Source: Treponema sp.
GTDB taxonomy: Bacteria > Spirochaetota > Spirochaetia > Treponematales > Breznakiellaceae
Reading direction: 5' to 3'
DNA: 13,882 bases
Assembly: GCA_031268125.1 (NCBI GenBank)
Contig: JAIRXT010000105.1
Coordinates: 1-13,882 of the forward strand
Shown: positions 6,811 through 13,615 of the stretch, piece by piece
Layout of the letters: every line of letters begins with the position of its first letter
Numbering within the stretch: the stretch's first letter is position 1
The notes under the pieces: model-generated
The model's input: the letters and a program-made list of their open reading frames with translations, nothing else
The model's database searches: none
Told to the model about the DNA's origin: nothing
Translations under genes and position numbers: made by a program

Positions 6811-8634
6811 CTACCGGTCTATTACCGTCCTGATGTCTTTGCTGATGGCGTCGAGCTTCCGGGCGGCCTCTGCCCGGGCGGCCGGAAGCCCCCCGGTTCC
6901 CACGGGGGTGCAGCAGGTGGCGTAGAATTTGATCTTCGGCTCCGTGCCGCTGGGCCGGGCGCTTACCACCGTGCCGTCTTCAAGGTAGAACTGGAGTACA
7001 TCGCTGGGGGGCAGCTTAAAGGGCTCCCCTTCCCGGACCCCAGGATGGAGCCAGCGGCCGGTCTTGATGTCCCGGACCTTTTCCACGGCGATGCCCCCCA
7101 GGGTTGCGGGGGGATTCTTCCGGTAGTTTTCCATAATGCCCGCCATGATGGCCGGACCTTCCGGCCCCTGGAAGTACTTGGAAATCCCCAGTTCCTGCCA
7201 GTACCCGTTACGGAGGTAGAGTTCCTCCAGCCGTTCGGGGAGGCTTTTGCCCTTGCTGCGCCAGTACAGGGTCATTTCCGCGGTAAGGGCCGCGGCGGAA
7301 ATCCCGTCCTTATCCCGGACATCGTTTTCCACCAGGTAGCCGTAGCTTTCTTCCGTACCGAAGACGATCTTGCGGGCAAGTTCCCCGGTATCGCAGCGGC
7401 GCATAATGTCGGCGATCCACTTAAAGCCCGTAAGGCATTCAAGGCACGTTACCCCGTAGGAAGCGGCCACCCGGGCCTGCATGCCGGTGGTAACGATGGA
7501 GTTTATCATAGCCGCGTTTGCCGGGAGTTTCCCCAGTTCCTTAAGCGAAAGGAAGATATAGTCCGCCAGGAGGACCCCCATCTGGTTCCCCGTGATCAGG
7601 GTATAATCCCCGTCCTTTTCCCCGCCGGGAATTCCCCCGCCGGGGACCGCGATGCCGAACCGGTCCGCGTCGGGGTCTGTCGCCATGATTACATCGGCTT
7701 TTTCGGCTTTACCCAGCTCAATGGCCATCTTGAGGGCCGGCGCTTCTTCCGGGTTGGGGAAGTCCACGGTGGGGAAGTCCCCGTTGCCCTCCCGCTGTTC
7801 CGGCACGGTGATTACTTTAAGGCCCAAGTCCCCCAGAACCTTTTCCACATGCATGGCCCCCGTACCGTGGAGGGGGGTGTAGACAATTTTTACTTCCGCC
7901 GCCTTTTCTTTGATAAGCCGGGGCCGGAACAGGGCGGCCTTTATCATGGCGTGGTAGGGTTCGTCTATTTCTTTATCGATGATCTTCAAAAGACCCCGGG
8001 TCAGGGCTTCTTCCCGGCTCATCTCTTTGATTTCCGTAACCCGGTTGACTTCTTCGATAATCCCCGCATCGTGGGGGGCGATAACCTGGGAACCGTCGTT
8101 CCAGTAGGCCTTGTACCCGTTGTATTGGGGCGGATTGTGGCTTGCGGTAACCACCGCGCCTGTATCACAGCCCAGGGTCCGTATGGCAAACGAAAGCTCC
8201 GGGGTGGGCCGCATACCGGAAAACAGGTATGCCTTGATGCCGTTGGCGGCAAAGATGAGGGCGGAGGCTTCCGCAAATTCCGCGGAGTAATGGCGGCTGT
8301 CGTAGGCCAATACCGCGGAGAGGGTCCCCGCCCGGGCCTTGTGGGGGAAGGTTTTGATCAGGTAGCCGGCAAGCCCCTGGGTGGCGCTTTTTACCACCAG
8401 CGTGTTCATACGGTTATAACCCCCGCCGATGACGCCCCTAAGGCCCCCCGTCCCGAATTCCAGATTCCGGTAAAACCGGTCCAGAAGTTCCTGCTCCCCT
8501 GCGGGGGAGGAATCGGCCAGCAGATCCTCTACCTCTTTACGAAAAAGAGGGTCCCGTTCCCGGAGGATATAATCCTTCGCCTTTTCTACACAGGTTGTTC
8601 TATCCATGTAATCATTATGACCGAAAGTTCCCAT
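6811..8634 (-). CDS. Phosphoglucomutase/phosphomannomutase, PgcA-like alpha-D-phosphohexomutase
   Basis: The 607-residue enzyme interconverts hexose 1- and 6-phosphates in the cytoplasm. All four domain signatures are present. The phosphoserine loop TASHNPPQYNGYK is at 163-175 (Ser165), the Mg-binding loop ATDPDADR at 318-325 (D320, D322, D324), the sugar-specificity loop GTEESYG at 426-432, and the phosphate-binding loop RPSGTEPKIKF at 560-570. The N-terminal FGTGGLRG (60-67) and the length near 600 fit the PgcA/PGM2-type branch rather than the shorter ManB/GlmM types. GTEES is usual for glucose/mannose phosphates. The start is uncertain: ATG at 8634 and ATG at 8607 (Met10, MDRTTC) are both in frame and neither has a clear ribosome binding site. 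It may be co-transcribed with tatT downstream, since I see no convincing terminator in the 78-nt gap. Confidence 0.93.
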   Translation of the reverse strand: MGTFGHNDYMDRTTCVEKAKDYILRERDPLFRKEVEDLLADSSPAGEQELLDRFYRNLEFGTGGLRGVIGGGYNRMNTLVVKSATQGLAGYLIKTFPHKARAGTLSAVLAYDSRHYSAEFAEASALIFAANGIKAYLFSGMRPTPELSFAIRTLGCDTGAVVTASHNPPQYNGYKAYWNDGSQVIAPHDAGIIEEVNRVTEIKEMSREEALTRGLLKIIDKEIDEPYHAMIKAALFRPRLIKEKAAEVKIVYTPLHGTGAMHVEKVLGDLGLKVITVPEQREGNGDFPTVDFPNPEEAPALKMAIELGKAEKADVIMATDPDADRFGIAVPGGGIPGGEKDGDYTLITGNQMGVLLADYIFLSLKELGKLPANAAMINSIVTTGMQARVAASYGVTCLECLTGFKWIADIMRRCDTGELARKIVFGTEESYGYLVENDVRDKDGISAAALTAEMTLYWRSKGKSLPERLEELYLRNGYWQELGISKYFQGPEGPAIMAGIMENYRKNPPATLGGIAVEKVRDIKTGRWLHPGVREGEPFKLPPSDVLQFYLEDGTVVSARPSGTEPKIKFYATCCTPVGTGGLPAARAEAARKLDAISKDIRTVIDR

Positions 8635-8708
8635 AAAGGCAAAGGTCGGAATCCGGCCGGCCGCAGTCCGGTTTATGTAGATTGTTTGCCTTGGTTATGG
8701 GATACTGA

Positions 8709-8793
8709 GGCAACACTGATTGGCCGCAAGTTAATCAGCGTTGCCCTGACACTAGACCGGCGCCTGGAATTGGCGCTGGACGGGGCTCGCCCC
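8709..8793 (+). other. Three consecutive hairpins in the leader of the aldo/keto reductase gene
   Basis: Three inverted repeats lie in a row. Positions 8709-8721 pair with 8733-8745 (13 bp, one mismatch, 11-nt loop). Positions 8757-8764 pair with 8772-8779 (8 bp with one G-U, 7-nt loop). GGGG-CTCG-CCCC spans 8782-8793. The ribosome binding site follows four bases later. This could be a cis-regulatory RNA leader, an operator array for the divergent mutase and reductase genes, or the relic of a palindromic repeat. None of the hairpins is followed by a T-run, so they are not intrinsic terminators. I do not recognise a known riboswitch. Confidence 0.5.
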
Positions 8794-8796
8794 CAC

Positions 8797-8802
8797 AGGA
8801 GG
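8797..8802 (+). promoter_or_regulatory. Consensus ribosome binding site deciding the aldo/keto reductase start
   Basis: A perfect AGGAGG six bases before the ATG at 8809 fixes the start. The reading frame stays open for a long way upstream, but the upstream translation has no aldo/keto reductase features and lies opposite the mutase gene. Confidence 0.85.
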
Positions 8803-8808
8803 TTCATC

Positions 8809-9729
8809 ATGCGCTCGATCAATCTGGGACTTTCAGGATTGCAGACTCCGGCCATTGCCGTGGGCTGCATGCGGATCAACAAGCTTGGCAAGGCCGAGGC
8901 GGAACAGTTTGTTAAGGCCGCCCTGGACATGGGAGCCTATTTCTTCGACCACGCCGATATTTACGGAGGCGGGACCTGCGAAGAGGTCTTTGCGGAGGCT
9001 GTCGGCATGAGTCCCGCGGTACGGGAAAAAATCCTTATCCAGACCAAATGCGGTATCCGCCCCGGAGCGGCCTTTGATTTTTCCAAAGACCACATTCTAA
9101 AATCGGTGGAGGGGAGCCTTAAACGGCTCAAGACCGATTATATCGACGTGCTGCTTCTCCACCGGCCCGACGCGCTGGTGGAGCCGGAGGAGGTGGCGGA
9201 GGCTTTTAGCCTGCTCCGCCGCCAGGGGAAGGTGCGGAACTTCGGGGTCTCCAACCAGAATCCCGGCCAGATCCGGCTTTTGCAGAAGTACGTAAAGCTG
9301 CCCATTGTGGCGAACCAGCTCCAGCTTTCCATCACCAACGCCACCCTTATTACCCAGGGGCTCCACGTCAACATGCTGGACGACACCGCCCTGGGCCGGG
9401 ACGGAGGTATTCTGGACTTCTGCCGCCTCAACGACATTACGATCCAGCCCTGGTCCCCCTTCCAGCACGGTTTTTTCAAGGGAGTCTTCCTGGACAACAA
9501 GGAATTCCCCGCGCTTAACGCCAAGATTGACGGGATCGCCAAAAAATACGGGGTAAGCAACACCGCCGTCGCGATGGCCTGGCTCCTGCGGCATCCCGCC
9601 AGGTTCCAGCCGGTAACCGGTACCATGAACGCCGGACGGCTGGCGGACTGCGTCAAGGCGTCGGAGATCGTCCTGACCCGGGAGGAGTGGTACGAGATCC
9701 TCCTGGCCGCGGGGAACACCTTGCCCTAG
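8809..9729 (+). CDS. ydhF: Aldo/keto reductase, YdhF type
   Basis: The 306-residue cytoplasmic NAD(P)H-dependent oxidoreductase has the complete AKR tetrad: Asp47 and Tyr52 in FFDHADIYGGG (45-55), Lys80 in ILIQTKCGI, and His118 in YIDVLLLHRPDAL. FDHADIYGG followed by CEEVF and then LLLHRPD is characteristic of the E. coli YdhF branch. The C-terminal part has FGVSNQNPGQ, QPWSPF and a cofactor-binding region with PVTGTMNAGRL. The physiological substrate of this branch is not established, and the neighbours do not suggest one. The gene stands alone between palindromic sequences on both sides, divergent from the sugar mutase. Confidence 0.92.
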   Translation: MRSINLGLSGLQTPAIAVGCMRINKLGKAEAEQFVKAALDMGAYFFDHADIYGGGTCEEVFAEAVGMSPAVREKILIQTKCGIRPGAAFDFSKDHILKSVEGSLKRLKTDYIDVLLLHRPDALVEPEEVAEAFSLLRRQGKVRNFGVSNQNPGQIRLLQKYVKLPIVANQLQLSITNATLITQGLHVNMLDDTALGRDGGILDFCRLNDITIQPWSPFQHGFFKGVFLDNKEFPALNAKIDGIAKKYGVSNTAVAMAWLLRHPARFQPVTGTMNAGRLADCVKASEIVLTREEWYEILLAAGNTLP

Positions 9730-9735
9730 TATCCC

Positions 9736-9857
9736 GACACTATTCAAACTGCGAGGTATGCGATACCTGCCCTGAACTTGACCCTCTATACCGTTTGATC
9801 CGGCAGGGTTAGGTCAAGTTCAAGGCAAGTTTCACCCGCCGCAGCTTGAATGGTGTC
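9736..9857. repeat. Nested palindromic element downstream of the aldo/keto reductase gene
   Basis: An outer 18-position stem (9736-9753 with 9840-9857; 16 Watson-Crick pairs, one G-U, one mismatch) encloses a perfect 6-bp hairpin with a 3-nt loop (9754-9768) and a second stem of 15 positions (9769-9783 with 9812-9826; 14 pairs). The three parts are adjacent and would fold into a compact three-way junction, as RNA or as extruded DNA. It begins six bases after the reductase stop. Possibilities are a MITE/REP-like repeat, a structured 3' end or a small RNA. I cannot tell from one copy. Confidence 0.65.
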
Positions 9858-9925
9858 TGACAGGAACAGGCAAGCACAAAAAACCATAAGTACAACAGGC
9901 TAACCAGGGTATTGGTGTTTACTTT

Positions 9926-9982
9926 CGGCAATCTTACTGGCGGCAAGATTGCCGATGTCCGTATAGTGCCCGCCGGTTTTTT
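9926..9982 (+). terminator. Overlapping hairpin and terminator-like stem (possible switch or pseudoknot)
   Basis: CGGCAATCTT (9926-9935) pairs perfectly with AAGATTGCCG (9945-9954) around a 9-nt loop. The same loop (9937-9945) can pair with 9967-9976 (nine pairs, one G-U, one bulge), and that second stem runs straight into six T (9977-9982). The second stem plus T-run is a good intrinsic terminator for the upstream reductase transcript. The two stems share one base, so they form either an H-type pseudoknot or two near-alternative folds, the layout of an attenuator. Confidence 0.5.
9938..9953 (+). promoter_or_regulatory. Possible sigma54 (-24/-12) promoter
   Basis: TGGCGGCAAGATTGCC has the invariant GG and GC separated by exactly ten bases, with TGGC and TTGC as in the consensus (TGGCAC-N5-TTGCW). 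It points toward the sigma54 activator gene, whose ATG is about 340 nt downstream. It coincides with the hairpin described for this spot, so the match may be a by-product of the palindrome. I saw no TGT-N10-ACA activator site close upstream. Confidence 0.25.
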
Positions 9983-10012
9983 CTTGATCCCCTCCTTCCG
10001 GCAGGACAGCGA

Positions 10013-10043
10013 TGTTCATTGCGGCATAAAAGCCGGTTGAACA
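10013..10043. repeat. Small inverted repeat
   Basis: TGTTCA (10013-10018) pairs with TGAACA (10038-10043), then an internal loop, then CGGC (10022-10025) pairs with GCCG (10032-10035) around ATAAAA. TGTTCA/TGAACA half-sites could also be a dimeric repressor operator. No neighbouring repressor is seen. Confidence 0.35.
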
Positions 10044-10055
10044 CAACAAAGTAAA

Positions 10056-10184
10056 CTGGCGGGGGAACCAAAGGCCAGGGGAGGACACTTGACCGAAGCC
10101 TTGCGCCCAGAAAGTTTCTTGTAAGACCTCTGTTTTCCCGGCGCAAGGCTTGTGGCCGCCCCTGGCCTTTGGCTCCCTCGCCGG
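10056..10184. repeat. Long inverted repeat, 45-bp stem with 32-nt loop
   Basis: Positions 10056-10088 pair with 10152-10184 (28 Watson-Crick, two G-U, three mismatches). After a 7-nt bulge on the left side, 10096-10107 pair perfectly with 10140-10151. The core CCAAAGGCCAGGGG/CCCCTGGCCTTTGG is uninterrupted. The right arm is followed by TTAATTTT. There is no transposase and no obvious target duplication. It could be a non-autonomous palindromic element, a strong structured RNA, or a DNA cruciform upstream of the regulator gene. Confidence 0.7.
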
Positions 10185-10191
10185 ATTAATT

Positions 10192-10221
10192 TTGGAGGAG
10201 TTCAACAGACCTTTATATAAA
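10192..10221 (+). promoter_or_regulatory. Weak promoter candidate for the NifA-like regulator
   Basis: TATAAA (10216-10221) lies 18 bases after TTGGAG (10192-10197), or TATATA (10214-10219) 16 bases after it. The -35 is poor (three of six), and the expected transcript leader is about 65 nt. The element sits between the 45-bp palindrome and the gene. Confidence 0.25.
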
Positions 10222-10291
10222 AGTAAACGCTGATGCCCGTGCGTCTGCCATTCCTCTGGAAATTCCTACATAAATGTAGTAATGTTCCGCC

Positions 10292-11884
10292 ATGCAAGCT
10301 GTGGAAACGGAGGAGCCGTCTTTCCTGCACGGGGAGGATTGGGAAAAGGCGGAGCTTGAACTCCTTTTTGACATTGCCCGGACCTTTGACAAGTATGTAG
10401 AACTCAGGACCGCCCTGGGGCCCCTCCTCAGCCTTTTGGAATTCCGGGCCGGTCTTGGCCGGGGCATGGTAACCCTGCTGGACCGGGCTGCCGGGGTTCT
10501 CAAGGTGGAGGAGGCCTTTGGGCTTAACGGCGATGAAAAACGGCGGGGCGTGTACCGCCTGGGGGAGGGGCTGGTGGGCAAGGTCTTCGAAAGCGGCGTC
10601 CCCCTTACCGTGCCTAACCTGGCCCGGGAGCCCCTGTTCCTCAACCGGACGGTGAACCGCCGCCGGGAAGACATGGAGGGTCTTAGTTACTACTGCGTCC
10701 CCATTCGTTCCCGGGGCAGCGTAACCGGTACCCTGAGCGCGGAACGGCGGATCCGGGAGGAAGACCCGGAACCCCGGATGGCCCGGGACCGGGCCCTTTT
10801 GGAGAAGGTTTCTTCGATCATCTCGGATTCCGCCAAGCTCCGGGAGCGGATTCTGGAAGAACAGTTCCGCCTGCGCCGGGAGGAGGGCGCGGGGGACGGC
10901 TGGGCCCGGGCCGGCAGAATCGCCGCGGAAAGCGGGATCATCGGAACCTCCAGCAGTATGCGGGAGGTCTACGAGATGCTGGGCCGGGTGGCCCCCAGCG
11001 GCGCCACGGTTTTGATTACCGGGGAAAGCGGCACCGGCAAGGAACTGGTGGCCGCCGAACTCCACCGCCTGTCCAAGCGGGCCGCCGGCCCCTTCGTCAA
11101 GGTGAACTGCGCGGCCCTCCCTGAATCGATCATCGAAAGCGAACTCTTCGGCCACGAGAAGGGGGCCTTTACCGGGGCCGCCGCCCTGCGGAAAGGCCGC
11201 TTCGAGCTTGCCCATTCCGGCTCCGTTTTCCTGGACGAAATCGGCGAACTGCCCCCCCAGATGCAGGTAAAGCTGCTGCGGGTTTTACAGGAACGGGAAC
11301 TGGAGCGGGTAGGGGGGACCAGCACCATCAAGGTGGATGTCCGCCTTATCGCCGCGACCAACCGGAATTTAGAGGAGGAAGTAAAGGCCGGCCGCTTCCG
11401 GGAGGACCTGTACTACCGTCTGAATGTATTCCCCCTGCGGGTCCCCCCCCTGCGGGAGCGGAAAAGCGACGTCATGCTCCTGGCGGACCACTTTGCCGGG
11501 AAGTACGGCGAAAAAAACGGCAAGCGGATCCGCCGTATCTCCGCCCCCGCCATCGATCTTTTAACCGGCCATACCTGGCCCGGCAACGTGCGGGAACTGG
11601 AAAACTGCATTGAGCGGGCCGTCATCCTCAGCGCCGACCAGGTAATCCACGCGTACAACCTGCCCCCCAGCCTTCAGACCGCCGCGTCCAGCAACACCGC
11701 TCCCACCACCACCCTGGAAGCCGCCCTGTCCCGGCTGGAAAAAGAGATGATCCTGGAGGCCCTTAAAACGGCCGGCGGCAATATGGCCGCCGCGGCCCGG
11801 AGCCTCGGCATTTCCGAGCGCCAGATGGGCCTGCGGGTCCGCCACTACGGCATCAACCGGCGGGTATACCGGAGCCAATCATAA
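10292..11884 (+). CDS. nifA: NifA-like sigma54-dependent transcriptional activator (GAF-AAA-Fis)
   Basis: The 530-residue regulator has three domains. The GAF domain (about 22-180) carries GEGLVGKVFESGVPLTVPNL, EPLFLNRT and LSYYCVPIRSRGSVTGTLSA, closely following NifA/AnfA GAF domains. The AAA+ domain (about 215-445) has Walker A GESGTGKE (244-251), the sigma54-contacting GAFTGA loop (291-296), Walker B VFLDEIGE (312-319) and the arginine finger region RFREDLYYRL (368-377). The Fis-type helix-turn-helix (about 484-522) ends in ISERQMGLRVRHYGI, again NifA/AnfA-like. Such proteins open sigma54 promoters, classically of nitrogenase genes, with the GAF domain sensing PII or redox state. The AAA-HTH linker has no Cys pair, unlike alpha-proteobacterial oxygen-sensitive NifA. 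No nif gene is in the window, so its target is unknown. The ATG has no ribosome binding site; a GTG at 10301 is an alternative start. Confidence 0.85.
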   Translation: MQAVETEEPSFLHGEDWEKAELELLFDIARTFDKYVELRTALGPLLSLLEFRAGLGRGMVTLLDRAAGVLKVEEAFGLNGDEKRRGVYRLGEGLVGKVFESGVPLTVPNLAREPLFLNRTVNRRREDMEGLSYYCVPIRSRGSVTGTLSAERRIREEDPEPRMARDRALLEKVSSIISDSAKLRERILEEQFRLRREEGAGDGWARAGRIAAESGIIGTSSSMREVYEMLGRVAPSGATVLITGESGTGKELVAAELHRLSKRAAGPFVKVNCAALPESIIESELFGHEKGAFTGAAALRKGRFELAHSGSVFLDEIGELPPQMQVKLLRVLQERELERVGGTSTIKVDVRLIAATNRNLEEEVKAGRFREDLYYRLNVFPLRVPPLRERKSDVMLLADHFAGKYGEKNGKRIRRISAPAIDLLTGHTWPGNVRELENCIERAVILSADQVIHAYNLPPSLQTAASSNTAPTTTLEAALSRLEKEMILEALKTAGGNMAAAARSLGISERQMGLRVRHYGINRRVYRSQS

Positions 11885-11906
11885 GCTCCGCCTTTGCCGA
11901 CAGTGT

Positions 11907-13583
11907 TTAGAGTTTTCCAAGCATCTGCGACAGGGACTGGGAAAATTCATCGATCTGGGGCATACCCTGGGAGTGAATCAGCTCAATGTCCAGTTTATGG
12001 CAAAAATCTCTAAAAAGGGCTTCTTCCCATATATCGCGGACCTTTAGAGTCTTCGGCCGGCCGGATTTTTCGACATAATCAAACAGCATGTTAAACAGGG
12101 ACTCCGGCCGCTTTTTATCGGGTTCCAGGAAGGACTGCCCCACAATGACGCCCTTTTCCCCGTCAATCAGAAGGGACATCCGCTCCAAAAAGGGAATCCC
12201 CTCCTCATTTTCCCCCGCCGGCATGGGCAAATACAGCGTACCGGCCTCCAGGACCGCCGCCGTCTGTTCCTTAAAACGCAGGGGATCCAGTTCGCCGTCC
12301 GTAAAACCGGGAGAAGGCGGAACAACGGGGATGGGGGGCATGTTTCCCGCCCTGGTTTTCCAGGCCCCCTCTTCGTATTCGTGGATCAGCACACCGCCTT
12401 TGTCAAAATCCGCGGAAACCCTGCCGCCGGCCAAGCGGGAATAGGCGGATATAAACTGAGTCAGGGTTTCGATCAAAAGGCCCGCGTCATTGGAATTGAT
12501 GTGCCAGGGGTAGAGTTCCGGCCATGAACGCCTGAAGTACACCCAGTCATGCTGTCCCCGGAAACTGATTTCCAGTTCCTTGAGCAGGGCCCTTTCTTCG
12601 GGCAGCAGTTCATTCCGGCCCCCCAGGTGGCACATGATGTAATTCTGGCTGCCAAGGAGGAAGTAGGGATTTTCATCAATCCCTTGTAACATCCTCATAT
12701 ACGAGGCGATAGATTCAAAACCGGGATACACGCATATACCGTAACATTCCCCGATATGTCCCAGAACAATGCAGAGAACCGGTTCCTCACGGCCGGGAAG
12801 CCACAGCAGAATCTTGTCCTGATCGCACAATTTTTCCCAGGGGGCCAGTTCTTTTATCTGGTTCATCAGGTGGTAGAGTTTCTTATGCTGTGTTTTGGCA
12901 GGCCCCTTGACCGGTCCGGCAGCCTTGGCCTTAGCCGTCTTTGCTTTAACGGCCTTGTTTTTAACGGTTCCGGCCTTAACGGAATCCCCCGCCGGCTTCT
13001 TCGCCGTCCAAAAAATTTTCTTCAACCGGAGATTCACGTCTTCCCGGTTGAAATATTCAGGATCAAAATTTCCCGCCCATTCATAGATCGCCGTATATTC
13101 TTCGTGTTTCGGATCTTTTAGTATTTCAAGCATGTTATTGTAAGCCCAGGACCCCCCGGAATCTTCAAGGGGCCCCGCCCGTTTCCCGTCCAGACAGCGG
13201 GGCGGCTCCGGTTCCGAACCGGCGGGGATAATCCGGGACACCGTAATACTGTGCTCCCAGGAATCCCCAAAATCGTAGAGATAGACAAATTTCTGTTTTG
13301 AGTGCAGCCGCAGATCGTCAAGATAAACATCATGCTCGCTGTGCACCGGGCGGTCATCAAAGAATTCTTCCGGTTCCTCCCCATATTCCACCGAACCGAT
13401 GGTAAATGAATGGAGGTGGCTTTCTTCCCAGCCAAAAGCAATCTGTAGGATTGTATGGAGATCGGACAGACTGCAATTACCGGGTACGCTCAGTTTCCGC
13501 CAGATTTCAGGCTCTGTTTCCGCAATGCTTACCGTCAACTCATAGACCATCCGGGGATTGCGGGGGGATGTATTCCTGCTCAT
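11907..13583 (-). CDS. pRiA4b ORF-3-like protein with extra C-terminal region, function unknown
   Basis: The protein has 558 residues from the chosen start. Residues about 10-195 form a pRiA4b ORF-3-like (IS1096 TnpR-like) domain: VYELTVSIAETEPEIWRKL, SLSDLHTILQIAFGWEESHL, the signature FVYLYDFGDSWEH, and GPLEDSGGSWAY. A Lys/Ala-rich linker (about 200-235, repeats of KAK and VKG) leads to a C-terminal region of about 320 residues. That region has a WEKLCDQDKILLWLPG start, GHIGECYGICVYPG, and an end with RPKTLKVRDIWEEALFRDF; it may be a DUF7309/DUF6930-type pair, from memory. I do not know its function. The frame is open to an ATG at 13649, but that extension lies inside a palindrome and lacks a ribosome binding site, whereas GGTGA sits five bases before the ATG at 13583. 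It converges on the regulator gene, with 22 nt between stops. Confidence 0.82.
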   Translation of the reverse strand: MSRNTSPRNPRMVYELTVSIAETEPEIWRKLSVPGNCSLSDLHTILQIAFGWEESHLHSFTIGSVEYGEEPEEFFDDRPVHSEHDVYLDDLRLHSKQKFVYLYDFGDSWEHSITVSRIIPAGSEPEPPRCLDGKRAGPLEDSGGSWAYNNMLEILKDPKHEEYTAIYEWAGNFDPEYFNREDVNLRLKKIFWTAKKPAGDSVKAGTVKNKAVKAKTAKAKAAGPVKGPAKTQHKKLYHLMNQIKELAPWEKLCDQDKILLWLPGREEPVLCIVLGHIGECYGICVYPGFESIASYMRMLQGIDENPYFLLGSQNYIMCHLGGRNELLPEERALLKELEISFRGQHDWVYFRRSWPELYPWHINSNDAGLLIETLTQFISAYSRLAGGRVSADFDKGGVLIHEYEEGAWKTRAGNMPPIPVVPPSPGFTDGELDPLRFKEQTAAVLEAGTLYLPMPAGENEEGIPFLERMSLLIDGEKGVIVGQSFLEPDKKRPESLFNMLFDYVEKSGRPKTLKVRDIWEEALFRDFCHKLDIELIHSQGMPQIDEFSQSLSQMLGKL

Positions 13584-13615
13584 AGGATCACCATACCCTT
13601 TTTTTGTAATAAAAA

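Larger units (their letters stand above)
9730..10291. other. 562-nt gene-free region dense in inverted repeats
   Basis: No reading frame here has both a plausible start and coding character. The longest, on the minus strand at 9900-10205, would need a TTG start without a ribosome binding site and lies across palindromes. Instead the region holds, in order, a nested palindrome (9736-9857), a perfect 10-bp hairpin overlapping a terminator-like stem (9926-9982), a small hairpin (10013-10043), a 45-bp stem (10056-10184) and a possible promoter (about 10192-10221) for the regulator gene. Confidence 0.8.

Noticed and set aside
6802..6816. CGGTA/TACCG hairpin at the end of the sugar mutase gene
   Set aside because: Five base pairs overlapping the stop codon with no T-run after it; not a convincing terminator.
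8653..8660. CCGGCCGG palindrome upstream of the sugar mutase
   Set aside because: Short GC palindromes are expected often at this base composition.
7045..8808. Long plus-strand open frame continuous with the aldo/keto reductase
   Set aside because: It lies opposite the phosphohexomutase gene, whose strong codon bias keeps the other strand open. The reductase homology and a perfect ribosome binding site begin at 8809.
9900..10205. Minus-strand frame of 101 codons in the palindrome-rich region
   Set aside because: It would need a TTG start without a ribosome binding site and is written across the 45-bp stem and other palindromes; its composition follows the repeats rather than a protein.
10202..11215. 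337-codon minus-strand frame opposite the NifA-like gene
   Set aside because: Low-complexity Gly/Pro/Arg translation, antisense to a confidently assigned regulator.
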